This document shows positions 36,271-47,643 of a stretch of 64,000 bases of DNA, piece by piece. Source of the DNA: Ectobius pallidus (Eukaryota; Arthropoda; Insecta; Blattodea; Ectobiidae). The notes under the pieces are model-generated. The model did not search any database. It saw only the letters and a list, made by a program, of their open reading frames with translations, and had not been told where the DNA came from. The position numbers were made by a program, and so were the translations under genes. The stretch's first letter is position 1. Every line of letters begins with the position of its first letter. The stretch covers positions 139,339,686-139,403,685 of the forward strand of contig CAXKWD010000005.1 of NCBI GenBank assembly GCA_964059195.1, in the 5' to 3' direction.

Positions 36271-36780
36271 CCTTGCCCGATTATAAAAGTATATTTCACT
36301 CACTACCACCCACATATAGACACATCCTTTCCTAAACACCGGCCTCTATTTAAACGTTTTCGGAGACAAAGTCGTGAAATGCTTTCAGTATTAATATCTG
36401 ACAAAATTTCTTGGTCAGTGCTCAACATTTTTTAAATACGGATGTGTCATGCGATTAAATACTTTTATTTGATCTTGCAACTTCTTCGTATTTAATAATT
36501 TTCTTTCATTTGTGTAATAAAACAGATTAATTCACATATTTTTATGAAACAGTGCTTCAGCTAAATTTTCGGACTAAGCTTGTAAATATCGTCGTTGAAA
36601 TATTTAATATATTTTTAAAATCCCTTTAACTAGTACCACCGAATAGTCTTCACGGATTTTATACCACAATTTCACCCAAACATTTTGTGGTATTAAATTT
36701 GTATTAGCTTTCATTCACTTCGAAGGAAGAAGGCCAAAGGAAGCAATCTCTAAGTCCCAACTGAAATGCACATACTAAGA

Positions 36781-37124
36781 ACTAAACATCTCACCTTAAC
36801 AATAAATCATAATTAATCGGAATTTTAATAACGTGTATAGTAAGTAAATGGTATACATTCCTTCTTCATTACCGCTGTTTCTCAATCTTCTATTCTTTCT
36901 TAAGAAAATTAACACCGGAGTTCTAGTCATTAGCTATTGTAAACAGTAGTACTAAACATCTTACCTTAACAATAAATCATAATTAATCGAAATTTTAATA
37001 ACGTGTATAGTAAATAAATGGTATGCTTTCCTTCTTCGTTATCGCTGTTTCTCAACCTTCTATTCTTTCTTAAGACAATTAACACCGGAGTTCTAGTCAT
37101 TAGCGATTTGTAAACAGTAGTACT
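36781..37124. repeat. 170-bp tandem duplication
   Basis: Units start 'actaaacatctcacc' (36781) and 'actaaacatcttacc' (36951) and both end 'gtaaacagtagtact'. About a dozen differences separate the two copies. Confidence 0.93.
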
Positions 37125-37789
37125 AGAGTCCTAGAAACACACATGAAGTATTTTATTGATATGCAAATAAAGAATTTCGTAGCGATGACATGAATCTCTG
37201 TTCTAATTACCCCCTGTTGACTGCAATTGTTTTCTTTGGTCGGTGAATGAATAGACTCGTGAGAGGAAGAGGCCACTATAATTATTTGTTACATTACAAG
37301 AACTCTTACTGGGTAGTTACGTACACACTTGCATGCATGCATAAACAGACGGACCGCTGTCAGTGGTCTTTCGATTAGTATGATTCCAATTAGACCAAGA
37401 TTAGAAAGCAAATTGGTTTTCGACGGAAGAGAAGTATAGCCGTTGCTCATAAATTCCTCGTTAGCAATGCCGAGGCGGAGTTGTCGACCCAATACCGCTT
37501 TGAGGAATGACGAATGAATGAAGATTTGAGGAAAATGATGTATGTGTGTGTGTGTAGACCTGTTAAAATAGTTCAACGTATTTGGTAGTTCGGAAGAATT
37601 AGCAATATACTTAATTCAAATGATGGAAATTCTGCTCTCATGCTATTAAATATTAAAGCATGTTTTATTTTAGAAAAACTATGATTTTGAAAATATTGGC
37701 CATATTATTTACATTTTTTATTAACTACTTTAACTGATATTATGTACTCATATTCTATGTCTAACTGCTTGGAATATTTTCGAAAGTAT

Positions 37790-37792
<3 letters not shown>

Positions 37793-37858
<66 letters not shown>
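37793..37858. repeat. (AT)n(AG)n compound microsatellite
   Basis: About 38 bp of AT repeats run directly into 28 bp of AG repeats. Confidence 0.97.
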
Positions 37859-37861
<3 letters not shown>

Positions 37862-37862
37862 A

Positions 37863-38385
37863 CAGTGGGTCCTGCTTAGAGGGATCGAGAAGTAAATGCT
37901 CACTATTTAAAACCAGAGGAAGATTTTGCATACGAAGCATATGAATAGCCTTTAGGAATGTACGATATAACAAAACGCAAACTATACGTAACAGTTTATA
38001 AATGTAGGGACAATAGCACACATTGGGCTCAAACCCTTGGAATAAAGGGGATATTTCCCTCGAAAATTAATGCCTTGCTTTGCCTGTGCTTTACATCTGA
38101 CAAGGTGCTGAAACTAGCAACAATCAGGGTTGTGTTCATGCGCATGGGCAACAATGGACAACAATTGGTCACTCCACAAATGTTACAGAACAGTTGGTGA
38201 GAGGTGGAATAGTGTACATTTAGATCTCTACATGGCAACTCGAGGTGCATACGTAGAGTTCCATTGACATTTTACTGAAACTCGGGCAGTTTATACTTCA
38301 TTTTGGGTAAACAGACATGTTAATAAACCATTATTTATATCTGAATTTTATAAGTTATTTAAAGATCCCTCTAAGCGGGACACAC
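37863..38385. mobile_element. Pogo-like MITE, about 520 bp
   Basis: The left end TA then CAGTGGGTCCTGCTTAGAGG pairs with the right end GATCCCTCTAAGCGGGACAC followed by ACTA. Such 'CAGTG...CTTA-AGGG' termini are typical of Tc1/pogo elements. The open frames inside lie on opposite strands and have no transposase motif. Confidence 0.75.
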
Positions 38386-39326
38386 TAAATATTTTTATAA
38401 AAGGGAAAACTTAGACCTAAAAGAGGAACTTAATATTTTCAGTAGTGAGGACGGAAGATGGTGTGCTAAAGGAGAAGTTAAACACAAAAAATATATTATT
38501 TTATCCTAATCAAAAATAAATTCCACGCTCAAGCTTTAAATTGTACAACATTGACGAGATTTTGGAGGATAAAAGATAAAAAAATATGATTGTATAATTC
38601 TTCAAAAAATTTTTACTTAAATATACAGAGATTATAAACGTATTATTAGAAATGTCAAAAACGATAACAGTACTACGATGCGTTTTTTCGTGAATATTTT
38701 CATAAAAAGGAGAGAAAATGGACTAAAATCATGGAAAACCATAGACTAAATGTAATAGGCCCACTTACGGTAAACATTTGAAAAATGTACAGATTAAAGA
38801 GTCTCATAATACAAATGAAAAACAAAACACAAATGGAATAAAAAGGTCATCTGGTCAAGTGAAGACATAGGCCTAGTAATTGCAATCGGCCGCCAAGTAG
38901 GAGACTAGGTTCTAGTGTTACTTCACCTTGGTCTCATCAGAACTGAACCCGGACTTCTTGCTCTGACTCAATCTAATTACTGCAATTGGAAACTGAAGTG
39001 CATTTTCACCTCAAGCCATCGCCTTAAGCCAACTAATGTTGCCAATGAGATGACCATTGGAAATCCCAAACTCATAATGAGGTTGCTGCATATGTTTTGC
39101 GAAACCAATTAGTAATGACAAAGATACATTATTATAATAAATTTGTGCTCCTTTTCTCATCCCACTCATCGCAAATTCCGTAAATTCAAGTTCAGTCTAA
39201 ATGTATGCATATTAGACTGCTTTTATGGAAGTATATGAAATGGTAAAAGTAATATGTATGGCAAAAAATCATATAAACTAATAGTAGAAAGTAATTGAAG
39301 GGGCCAGGGGAAGATAATGTTAAGTC

Positions 39327-39805
39327 CAGTGATGGGAAGTAATTGAGTAAAAGTAATCGGATTACAGTAACAATTCATTTTTTGGTCCCATTTACTTGTA
39401 ATCAATACTTTAAAAAAATGTAATTTCTACTTGTAATTTACTACTGAAAAAAAATTGTAATTGTTACAATTTAGTAGTCGTTAATATTAGTATCATTCTC
39501 GTTTGCTATATCGTCATCATTACTGTTTTTTAAACTAATACCCAAATTAGAGTTAATATTAACAAAAAGTTAAATGTTTCCGAAAATATTCTCATTGATT
39601 TGTTTGTTCATTAATAATTTGTGCCCAAAACTAACCAAAACAAGGAATTTTTAAGTACTGCCATTTTGTAAAGTAATTGTAAATGTAATTGTAATTTTAC
39701 TGATTATTTTTTGAAAAAAGTAATTTTAATTGCAATTAAGTAAAAGTCTCTCATTTAATTGTAATTCAGCCCAATTACTTTCTTTTTGTACTTTTCCCAT
39801 TACTT
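39327..39805. mobile_element. hAT MITE family H1, copy 2 (479 bp)
   Basis: Aligns throughout with 30539-31038, shortened by small deletions. Flanks gttaagtc and gttaaacc match at six of eight positions, an aged duplication. The terminal G at the right end is mutated to T. Confidence 0.88.
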
Positions 39806-40811
39806 GTTAAACCACCAAATCTCATTTTGAGATACTACATTTTTAAAGTTTGCTCAAATCGCGCGATTTTTTATCTTTTTTTTGTACATATTACGTTACT
39901 AACAAGACTTATTGGCAGAATTAGTAATAGTACAGTTAAAGGCAGTTAAAAGCTCTTGGACGTTATAGCACACAAAAAAACCTAAAATAGAGATAAAAAG
40001 GTATTTCGTCATATAATCTCTGAATGATTAATGTGAAACTATCCAAATTTGACAAGTGTGAATTTAAATGAGCTCAGAGCAATGATCCGAAGGCTGTAAG
40101 GCTGCAAGGCTGCACGTTCGCACTAAAAAACTTAATTGCTGCAAAAAATCGCAATAAAATTATTACCATCCATGTTATTATGTCATTAAATATGAATAGA
40201 TTTGTCTACATAATTTATTCCGATCAGATTGAGGAAGTTAATCTGGGATTTTTAATAGCTGAAGTCTTGCTAGGAATTTCCTCCTTGAAAAACAGTTATG
40301 AATCGCGCCCGTTTTCTAAAGAAGTTTTATTGAGGACGTTTTCCTGGAAGCTGTTACAAACGACCGTGTTCGAGCGTAAATTCATGTTTTAAATTTGCTG
40401 AAATCAGCTATTGAAAGTGCTTCGTATATTAAAAATTTTCCTTAAGAAAACTACCGTATTTAAATGACACAGTTTATAAATAAAACTCGGAAAACTATAA
40501 AAGGTTTTAACTGACTTTATAGTTAGTTATACCACTTTATTCGAGAATAAATTCCAGCTGGTTAGACCGCGAAGTAGTTGTAAACTATACAAAATTATGC
40601 TATATTGAAATGCAATTTCTTTAGTATACAACACAGTAACTAATTAAATTACTTCATTGTCGACAGGCGTTTATACCTCACTAACTACCAATTCGTAACT
40701 ATTTAATTTTATTTTATTTCGATTAATGTATTTTTACGAACATCTACACAAAATCAAGGAACTTTGTTAATATTATCAAATTTAACTTTATATAATATAT
40801 ATTATATTCTC

Positions 40812-41770
40812 CGCTTTCAAGAGAAATTATTAAAATGTAAAATGTTAAATCTCTTCTCTTCTCTATATATATATAAAAGGCTTTGTCCTGACTGACTGAA
40901 TGAATGACTGACTGACTGATTGACTGAATTACAGGAATCAACGTACAGCCTAAACTATAACAGGCAGAGACTTGGAATTTTGACAGTACCTTCGTTTCAT
41001 AATGTAGGTGCTCACTAAGAAATGATTTTGAAAAATTCTGATTCTAAATGCCAAAAATTAAATGTTTTTGAAAATACTTAATCCCTTTTTACATAGAATT
41101 ATCAATTCCAAATCACAGAATATATTGTTGCCAAATGGTATCAGGTGGGCTTGGAAAAAACAATTGAAATGCACTTTTGACAAATAAGAGAAGTTATCAA
41201 AATAATTCATGTTATAAATAAATATTACAGAATGAAATCCACTAAAATAATGGAATCACATAACTTTCTCTACCCTGGACATAGAGAAAACAAAACGAGG
41301 TATGGTAATGTGTATATTATTATATTATATCGCAGGTTTTTGGAGAGAAAAGTATGAAAGTGATAATGCTTTATGGTAACATAAGAGTGGGAAATTTCCC
41401 GCCTCGATATTACAATTTTATGTTACAGGAATTTCTGTTTCTTCTTATTTAAACCTCTACCAGGCTTGCTGTGCACTGTACAAGCGATGGGATGCAACAT
41501 TCTGGATCCTCTATGAGCCATAAAAAACTATATCAAGCGTTTTCTGAGGGAATAGTTTGAGTGTAATAAGTCGTTCTTCCTATTTCAAATTATAAATGCC
41601 TATATAAGGACCTAGAATTTAAAATTGAAAATCCTTCATAAGCTAATTTCCAATTACAAAATACAAAACCCGGGCGACGCCGGGTCTTTTAAGCTAGTAT
41701 TATATATATAATTTTTAATAATATATATTATTTTTAACTTTTTATATTTTAATAATTTCTCTTGAAAGCG
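40812..41770. repeat. Palindromic element split by a Helitron-like insertion
   Basis: Perfect 25-bp inverted arms 'cgctttcaagagaaattatt' + 'aaaat' at 40812-40836 and 41746-41770, continuing inward with about 20 bp of imperfect pairing. The 836-bp element at 40862-41697 lies between them. Confidence 0.8.
40862..41697 (+). mobile_element. Helitron-like (Helentron/HINE) non-autonomous element
   Basis: Starts TCTATATATATATAAAAGGC, followed by an (actg)n tract (40889-40927) and 'atcaacgtacagcctaaact'. It ends with a short hairpin ACCCGG-GCGACG-CCGGGT (41668-41685), 8 bases, then CTAG (41694-41697) before T. No TIRs and no target duplication, as expected for this class. No Rep/helicase coding is present. 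Confidence 0.8.
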
Positions 41771-41821
41771 AAGCTGAATATACAGTTCTTTTCTCAATTG
41801 ACCAATTTAATTGAACATATT

Positions 41822-41925
41822 CTTATAATAATTAAGGAATCGCGCACAATGTGCATTATCTTAACCTAAGACTTAACCTACCCAGTCCTGAACCCGGGGA
41901 GGAGATCTTTCATCTTATGCATTTA
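41822..41925 (-). mobile_element. SINE family B fragment
   Basis: 'ataattaaggaatcgcgcac' and 'cagtcctgaacccggg' match the 3' part of the copy at 59881-60056. The tRNA-like head is absent. Confidence 0.7.
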
Positions 41926-42129
41926 GTGTTCGTGAACAAATTATTTTAAAGTCTTCTTGATTAAAAAAAAAAAAAAAGGCGAATTCAGCTGCGCAGCAGA
42001 CACAGCTTCGTGTAACAAGTGGAAACCACAGTTAGAGTACGTCATACATTGCGTAATAGGCAATAAATATATTTTCTGGTCTCTTTCCTGCAGTATGTTA
42101 TTGACCTATAGAGAAATGTAGCTCTTTCT

Positions 42130-42600
42130 GTTACACCTAATTGTACATTATGCAACGAGCCTATAGTGGAATTTATTAAGACACGAGTATGTTTATGAAA
42201 CGAGAATATCGAGTTTCATAATTTTCATCCAATTTTCTTCACTACCATTATGGGCAAGGTCGATACGACTGTTTTTGTTCAACCATAATTAAATGCTTAA
42301 GTTTTGAGATTTTAGATTAATCAGAGAAACGGAGACGGCTGGCCTCGGCAGTCAGCTGTTAGTAAGTTCTCGTCGTTCTCATCTTTTGCGATAGATGGCA
42401 GCTGATGGCGTGTGGTCAAGTCGAAGCTTCTCTTGGCAGTTTTAACCTGAAACCAACGGGCTTTAAAACACGAAATGAACCCATTTTAGTATAATATTAA
42501 AATTAACACGAAAGAAATTCATTTTATTTTAAATACAGATTGTTCATTACGTAGTTTCATTTACTGCTCTCAAGGCTTCAAGATTTCTCCGTGCTTGATA
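42130..42600 (-). repeat. Interspersed repeat family R1, copy 3 (inverted)
   Basis: The inverse complement carries the R1 anchors, including 'gccatctatcgcaaaagatg' and 'cgtgttaattttaat'. It shares 'gcaacgagc' near its outer end with copy 2. Confidence 0.55.
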
Positions 42601-42944
42601 GCAATCAATACCAGACCAATGTTCTAATGGAAATCTGTAATTTAATGGATGTCATTAAGATACTGTTACGTCAATATAATAGGCCTATGCGTATTTTTTT
42701 AGTAAGGTCGAACAAAAATATTATAATAACATAATTACCAAGCCGTAAAAGTCAAAACTGTAATATGGTACTATTCCCTCAAAGTTGCAAAAAAAAAAAG
42801 TAATTATGAAAACGAAATTTTCATCTGTTTGTAAATCTGTAGACATTTTAAATTCCATGCAGAATTGCAGAATAGTGTACTGTAATACACCATGGACCTA
42901 ATAATCGCGTTGGTGTTTCCTGTGCAGTCCGTCCGGTATAATAA

Positions 42945-44480
42945 ATCGCACAGAATATAAGGGTTAATCAAAGTGTATTCACTTAGCCTTTCATGGTGTG
43001 AAGCTAATTCTGTTTGTGCCCTAAATTGCAAACACATGACTGAAAGCATTAAGGGACGGACCTGTGGAATTTTCCAAGAAATGGGACAAAACTTTTGTTT
43101 CGTAGATTAACACCAATCATTGGCTAATGAAAGAATGCAACATATTTTAGCTTAGGTGCTTTTAAATATCCGTAATGTAACTTTTAACGTCTCTACGCAC
43201 GTGCTGATGGCCTTTCTATGTCGCAAATCTATTATTACAGCACACATTATTTTCTCAGTCATTTTCAGAGTAATGCATTTTCCAGTCTATTGCCCTAAGG
43301 AATTTGTTGTTTAAGCTTACAGAAAGAGCAGGACAGTTTAAAAGGCAAAAATTTTGTGTCAACTTTAAAGTTGATTTTCTCAACGTTTTGTTTCCCGCAT
43401 TTTTCACTACTCAAATAGCTCCTTGTGTAGCAGGAACCTTGAAATTTTCAGCAAAGCCCCTAGACATGAAAATGAAACTTACTTTACTTACTTTATCGGA
43501 TCTCGGATTATAAAACTTTTTTGTCCTTATAACATATTGTTTATGAAATAAAATAAATATGTTACCAGTTGCTCAACTAAGATATATTTTGTGATTTGCC
43601 ACTTAGGCCTTTCGGTGCCTTTACACCATCTTCAGGGCATCTTTTGCTGTCTAGGAGTCCCAATAATTAAAATAAATCTGCATTTCGTCACTAAAATTAG
43701 AAAAAATTTATAAAATCTCATAAAATTACTGTCACTGAACTATCTTCTGTGGCCTTCTCGCCGCGTGTTCTTTGACCATTAATTAATTAATTGGAACTCC
43801 AAGACAGCAAAAGATGCCCTGAAGATGGTATAAAGGCACCGAAAAGCCTAGGCGGCAAATCACAAAGTATATCTTAATTGAGCAACTGGTATCATATTTA
43901 TTTTATTTCATTGATCGAGCTCAACGGTGTTGAACATGTATTTTAATATTGTTTATGTTTTTAACTTAACAAAATTTAGTAAAACAATGCTTAGATATTA
44001 TTTCTAAAATAGTCAATTCTATTACAAATGAAATAGTAACTTTTTTGATTTGGAGTGTGTAGACGTCAAAGCTGCAAATTGGCTCCGAAAATTTGAAAAC
44101 TGCTCCGTAAGGACCTTTTGCCATGAAACCCATTAAAAATCACAAAATATTTTATTTATGAAAATATAATAAATTTACAGCTCAGAAAGTTGTAGGGTTT
44201 ATTGCAGTAAATGCTTCCGGAGTCAGGTAAAAAATGAAGAATATCGTTATGACAAGTGTAGAATTTATTAATTCACAGATAGATCCCCTTAATCAAAGTG
44301 TATTCATAGGCCCTTTCACGGATGTGGAGCTGATTGTGTTTGTGTCCTAAATTGCAGGCACCGCACTGAAACATTATCACAGTTCTGCTCATAGAATCTT
44401 CTTAATTATTATTAATTCAGTGCACATTGTGTACAGTTCCATTTTCATCAAAATGTATTCACCGTTTAGTAATTTAATGA
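42945..44480. repeat. Two diverged copies of a repeat around an inverted repeat
   Basis: 42960-43060 and 44285-44380 share 'ttaatcaaagtgtattca', 'cctttca-gg-tgt-aagct' and 'cctaaattgca'. Downstream blocks (43230-43285, 44415-44475) also match weakly. The palindrome at 43541-43912 lies between. Confidence 0.5.
43541..43912. repeat. Large inverted repeat, arms about 115 bp
   Basis: The left arm (accagttgctcaactaagat ... ctttcggtgcctttacacca ... gcatcttttgctgtct) is repeated inverted at 43797-43912 with few mismatches. About 135 bp separate the arms. The 'gatgccctgaagatgg' theme is common in retroelement 3' ends, but no class is fixed. Confidence 0.85.
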
Positions 44481-45100
44481 TATTTAACAAGAGAAAGAGG
44501 GAGAAAATTCCGTGATCGGGTGCTAGGCCTACTTTCCCAAATTACTATACATAAAATATGGAGTTTCACAACAAATTCCAGGATCATAGTAGGAAATTTT
44601 TGATAATAAAGTATGTCCAATTCGTACGAACATCTTTCTCCCAGTAGATCTACACTAGTTCCTATACAAGTTTTTGTTCTTCCTATGATAGCGTTTTTTG
44701 CATCCATTTCCCGTTAATGCTAACATGGGGCACCCAGTGCTGGTAACTTCATTAATTCCACAGTTTTTGTACTGTCAATTTGTGTTTAAGAACAATGACG
44801 GCGCAGTTATATAAATATAGTAACTGATTACTTAGACATTACTTTTGGTCCAGTAATCAGCCTTCTCTCTACGGAAACATAGGATTAGACCTCTTGGGAC
44901 TTGTAGGTTTAGAATAATGCGACGAATTTATCTTGGGAGGACAAATTGAGGAGGTGCTCAGATAAAGATGTATAGGTCTCTCTTTCTTTATTTTTTCTTA
45001 TTCCTAGATTTACATCTCTTTTAAGAATTACTCAGCCAGATACAAGACTGTGACCTTGGAACCTAGGATTATCTATTGATCACATATACTAGTACATACA

Positions 45101-45345
45101 TTTTGACCAGACAAGGACATATGGAGCTTACACCGGGGCTACCTCCGAGACTTCAACACAACACATAGGATGAGATACTCTCACACAATCTAAACAAGAC
45201 GAGGGTAGGATGAAGATGATAATGATGGTCAGATGATATCCGGGGACCAATGGGCCTAAAATTCCCGAAATTTATCTCATAGGTAGGGAAAATCCCAGAA
45301 AGCCACCCTACCAGGATTTGGCCCCGGGCCCGCTGCGTGAGAGGA
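45101..45345 (-). mobile_element. SINE family A, 5'-truncated copy
   Basis: Matches the body of 13492-13958 ('cagacaaggacatatggagc', 'gatgatatccggggacca', 'gggcccgctgcgtgagagg') with several internal deletions. The Pol III head is incomplete. Confidence 0.85.
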
Positions 45346-45397
45346 ATGATTTAAAGGTTTCGCTTTAAAATATCTCATTAACGGCGTAAAGGAAGTT

Positions 45398-45592
45398 ATG
45401 TCGTGCTGTATGAATAATCCAAATTCTGTCGTCTATCAGTATTGTCAAAAGAAGTGCGTAGAAGAAGCAGCGATGATGCAACAACCTACTGTTAGAGCCA
45501 TTTTAAGAAGACCTCGTCCCAAGAACAGGTGCTCTTGTAGTCGCGTGGAATTTCCCCAGTGTTGCCGCTGTCATTCACCACTTCTCAAGTGA
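45398..45592 (+). CDS. Unrecognised Cys-rich ORF, 64 codons
   Basis: The frame starts MSCCMNNPNSVVYQYCQKKC and ends EFPQCCRCHSPLLK. It has ten cysteines and a basic middle (RAILRRPRPKNRCSCSR). There is no signal peptide, no recognised family, and no splice or promoter evidence. It begins about 50 bp after the SINE at 45101-45345. It may be a chance frame. Listed because its composition is unlike other open frames here. Confidence 0.2.
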   Translation: MSCCMNNPNSVVYQYCQKKCVEEAAMMQQPTVRAILRRPRPKNRCSCSRVEFPQCCRCHSPLLK

Positions 45593-47506
45593 AGTACACG
45601 CGCTGTGGCACATATCTGATAACATTGTACTGAACTGCAGACAAGTGTGATTACGTCTAATTACCTTTTTATTCACTGATTGACAGGTCGAAGAGGTTAC
45701 GGTGGCAGCAGGTAAAGGCAGTTCTTGGGGGGGGGAAGTCTTTAAGAAGTGGCACCCACAATATTTCCGTTCGTAGGGTATAGTACAACGTATTTTTTTG
45801 TTTAGTTTTTTTGTAATTACTATTTTATGGTCACTGTGTATTTAGTAATTTGAACAATCCACAAATTTCGTATTTTCTACTAGCCCATGTGTTTGCACCA
45901 TCTTGAGCTGGTGAAGTATTTTAATTTGATACCCATGTGAGAGAAAATAACAACATGCACGCTTTGAGTAGGCCTTGAACTCTGGGTTACTCAAGTGCAG
46001 TATGTAACGAGGACAATACTTACTGCCTCTAGGTGCTTGTTAGAGAGAACCATTAGTGCTTAGAAATGCCTCAGGCGTTGTCGTAGTCCTTTCTGTCTAA
46101 TGCTTGTCTGGTTCATCCGTCATTTTAAGAATGACTATAACCCTAGTTTCCTTTAAAATGAAACTATTTTATGGAATTGTTTATTTTATCAGCTATTTTG
46201 ATTAGCATATTTTATATATTCTGTCAAATATTTGAATACTTAAAAAAGTGGAAAGTTGTTCTTGACTAGAGGGCGGATTTTTAAAATTATTAATTTATTT
46301 TAGTCCTTGTCAAAATTTCTCGGCTCTTTCACGTCCAAGTAATAACTTAGTTTCCGGAGGGGGGTTGAGAGGCGATGGGCTTACCACCTGTCCCTCTGCT
46401 CTCTCTCGGAAAATAAGCGTAACAAAATTCACATAGGTAACAGAAAACCTCCACTTGGAGGCCATTTGCCCTAGCATAGGGGATGTAGGAAAACAGTCCT
46501 TGTGCTTTTTTGAGATTAAACTGCTCCTTGTTTCTCATACCGTACTTAAAGACTTCCTCTTAAATATTTATGGTACGAATTGCTTACAATTTAATTCAGT
46601 TATCGAAATATTTAAAATAAGAGTTAATTTCATTTAACTGTGAAGTAAATAAACCATATATTTCCATCTACTTATCTACTGACGCAACAGTCCTATTTAA
46701 CACACATTTCAGGTGCTATTGCCTAACCAAGTTAAATTTGGATTCGTCCCACTTTGGAACTGCTTTTCAAAAATCTGCTTCCGAGTTGTACGGACACTTC
46801 ATTCTTTTTTGATACTGAACGCGTGAGTTAGTTGAGAGGTTACTCTCGTCTGATTGCATCATATCACAAGATTAGGTTCTCAGGTCACACACAAGATGTG
46901 CAACAAAACCAACTTCACTAACACAACAAATTAGAGCAGACTGCTGCCCCACCAGACCCGCCTAAAGCATCTTCACTCTAATTCCAACGGGATCTTTGTT
47001 CATAAAGCCAGAATGCTGTTTGGCGTATCGGATCTCACTTACTGACAGCCTAGACAAATTGATAGATTAGCATTCAGAAGGAAAGTAATCAACTTCATGA
47101 CAAGAATTGTAGCTAGAGCTATACATTTCTGATGCACTGTTTCGAGGTAGTAGAGCATTTTAATCTATGCTGAAGAAATAAATACTTACGTACTATGGAA
47201 GTGAAAAACTCAGATATTCAGGGAGTAACTTACGTGAGCTATTAAACATGTATTATATTGCAGTTTCAGAAATTTTTCGCGACAAGTAAGGCGAATTTCG
47301 TTTATTTCTTTTCAAGTCTAGTTTACTAATAAATATTTGTTCTACCATTTGTAATAACTAAGAACGTATTTGTTTAGTCTTTCATTTTTTCATTTCTTTA
47401 TTGTAGTCATTTATATTATATATTATTCAAGTACTTTATGTTTGAATTTTTGTCTTTGAATTGAATGTACGTTTCTTGTTTTCAGGTATATCATTTCTTG
47501 TTTTTC

Positions 47507-47509
<3 letters not shown>

Positions 47510-47561
<52 letters not shown>
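47510..47561. repeat. (ATT)n microsatellite
   Basis: About 17 ATT triplets, directly 5' of the retroelement tail at 47575. Confidence 0.95.
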
Positions 47562-47574
47562 TATTTCATGTTTT

Positions 47575-47643
47575 TGCCCTGGCTGAGTGGTAGGGAAGGG
47601 TTATGGCCTTAACTCCGCCAGGTTAAATAAATAAATAAATTTA
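47575..47643 (+). mobile_element. Non-LTR retroelement 3' end
   Basis: A short stem 'cctggctgag' ... 'ctccgccagg' precedes an (aaat)n tail. The arrangement resembles the 3' terminus of insect LINEs. No coding remains. Confidence 0.5.

Noticed and set aside
36099..36335. Open frames with poly-Tyr or poly-Ile
   Set aside because: Translations of an (ATT)n microsatellite. The same holds for 29759-30019, and for the poly-Lys/poly-Phe frames at 55319-55580 over a poly(A) tail.
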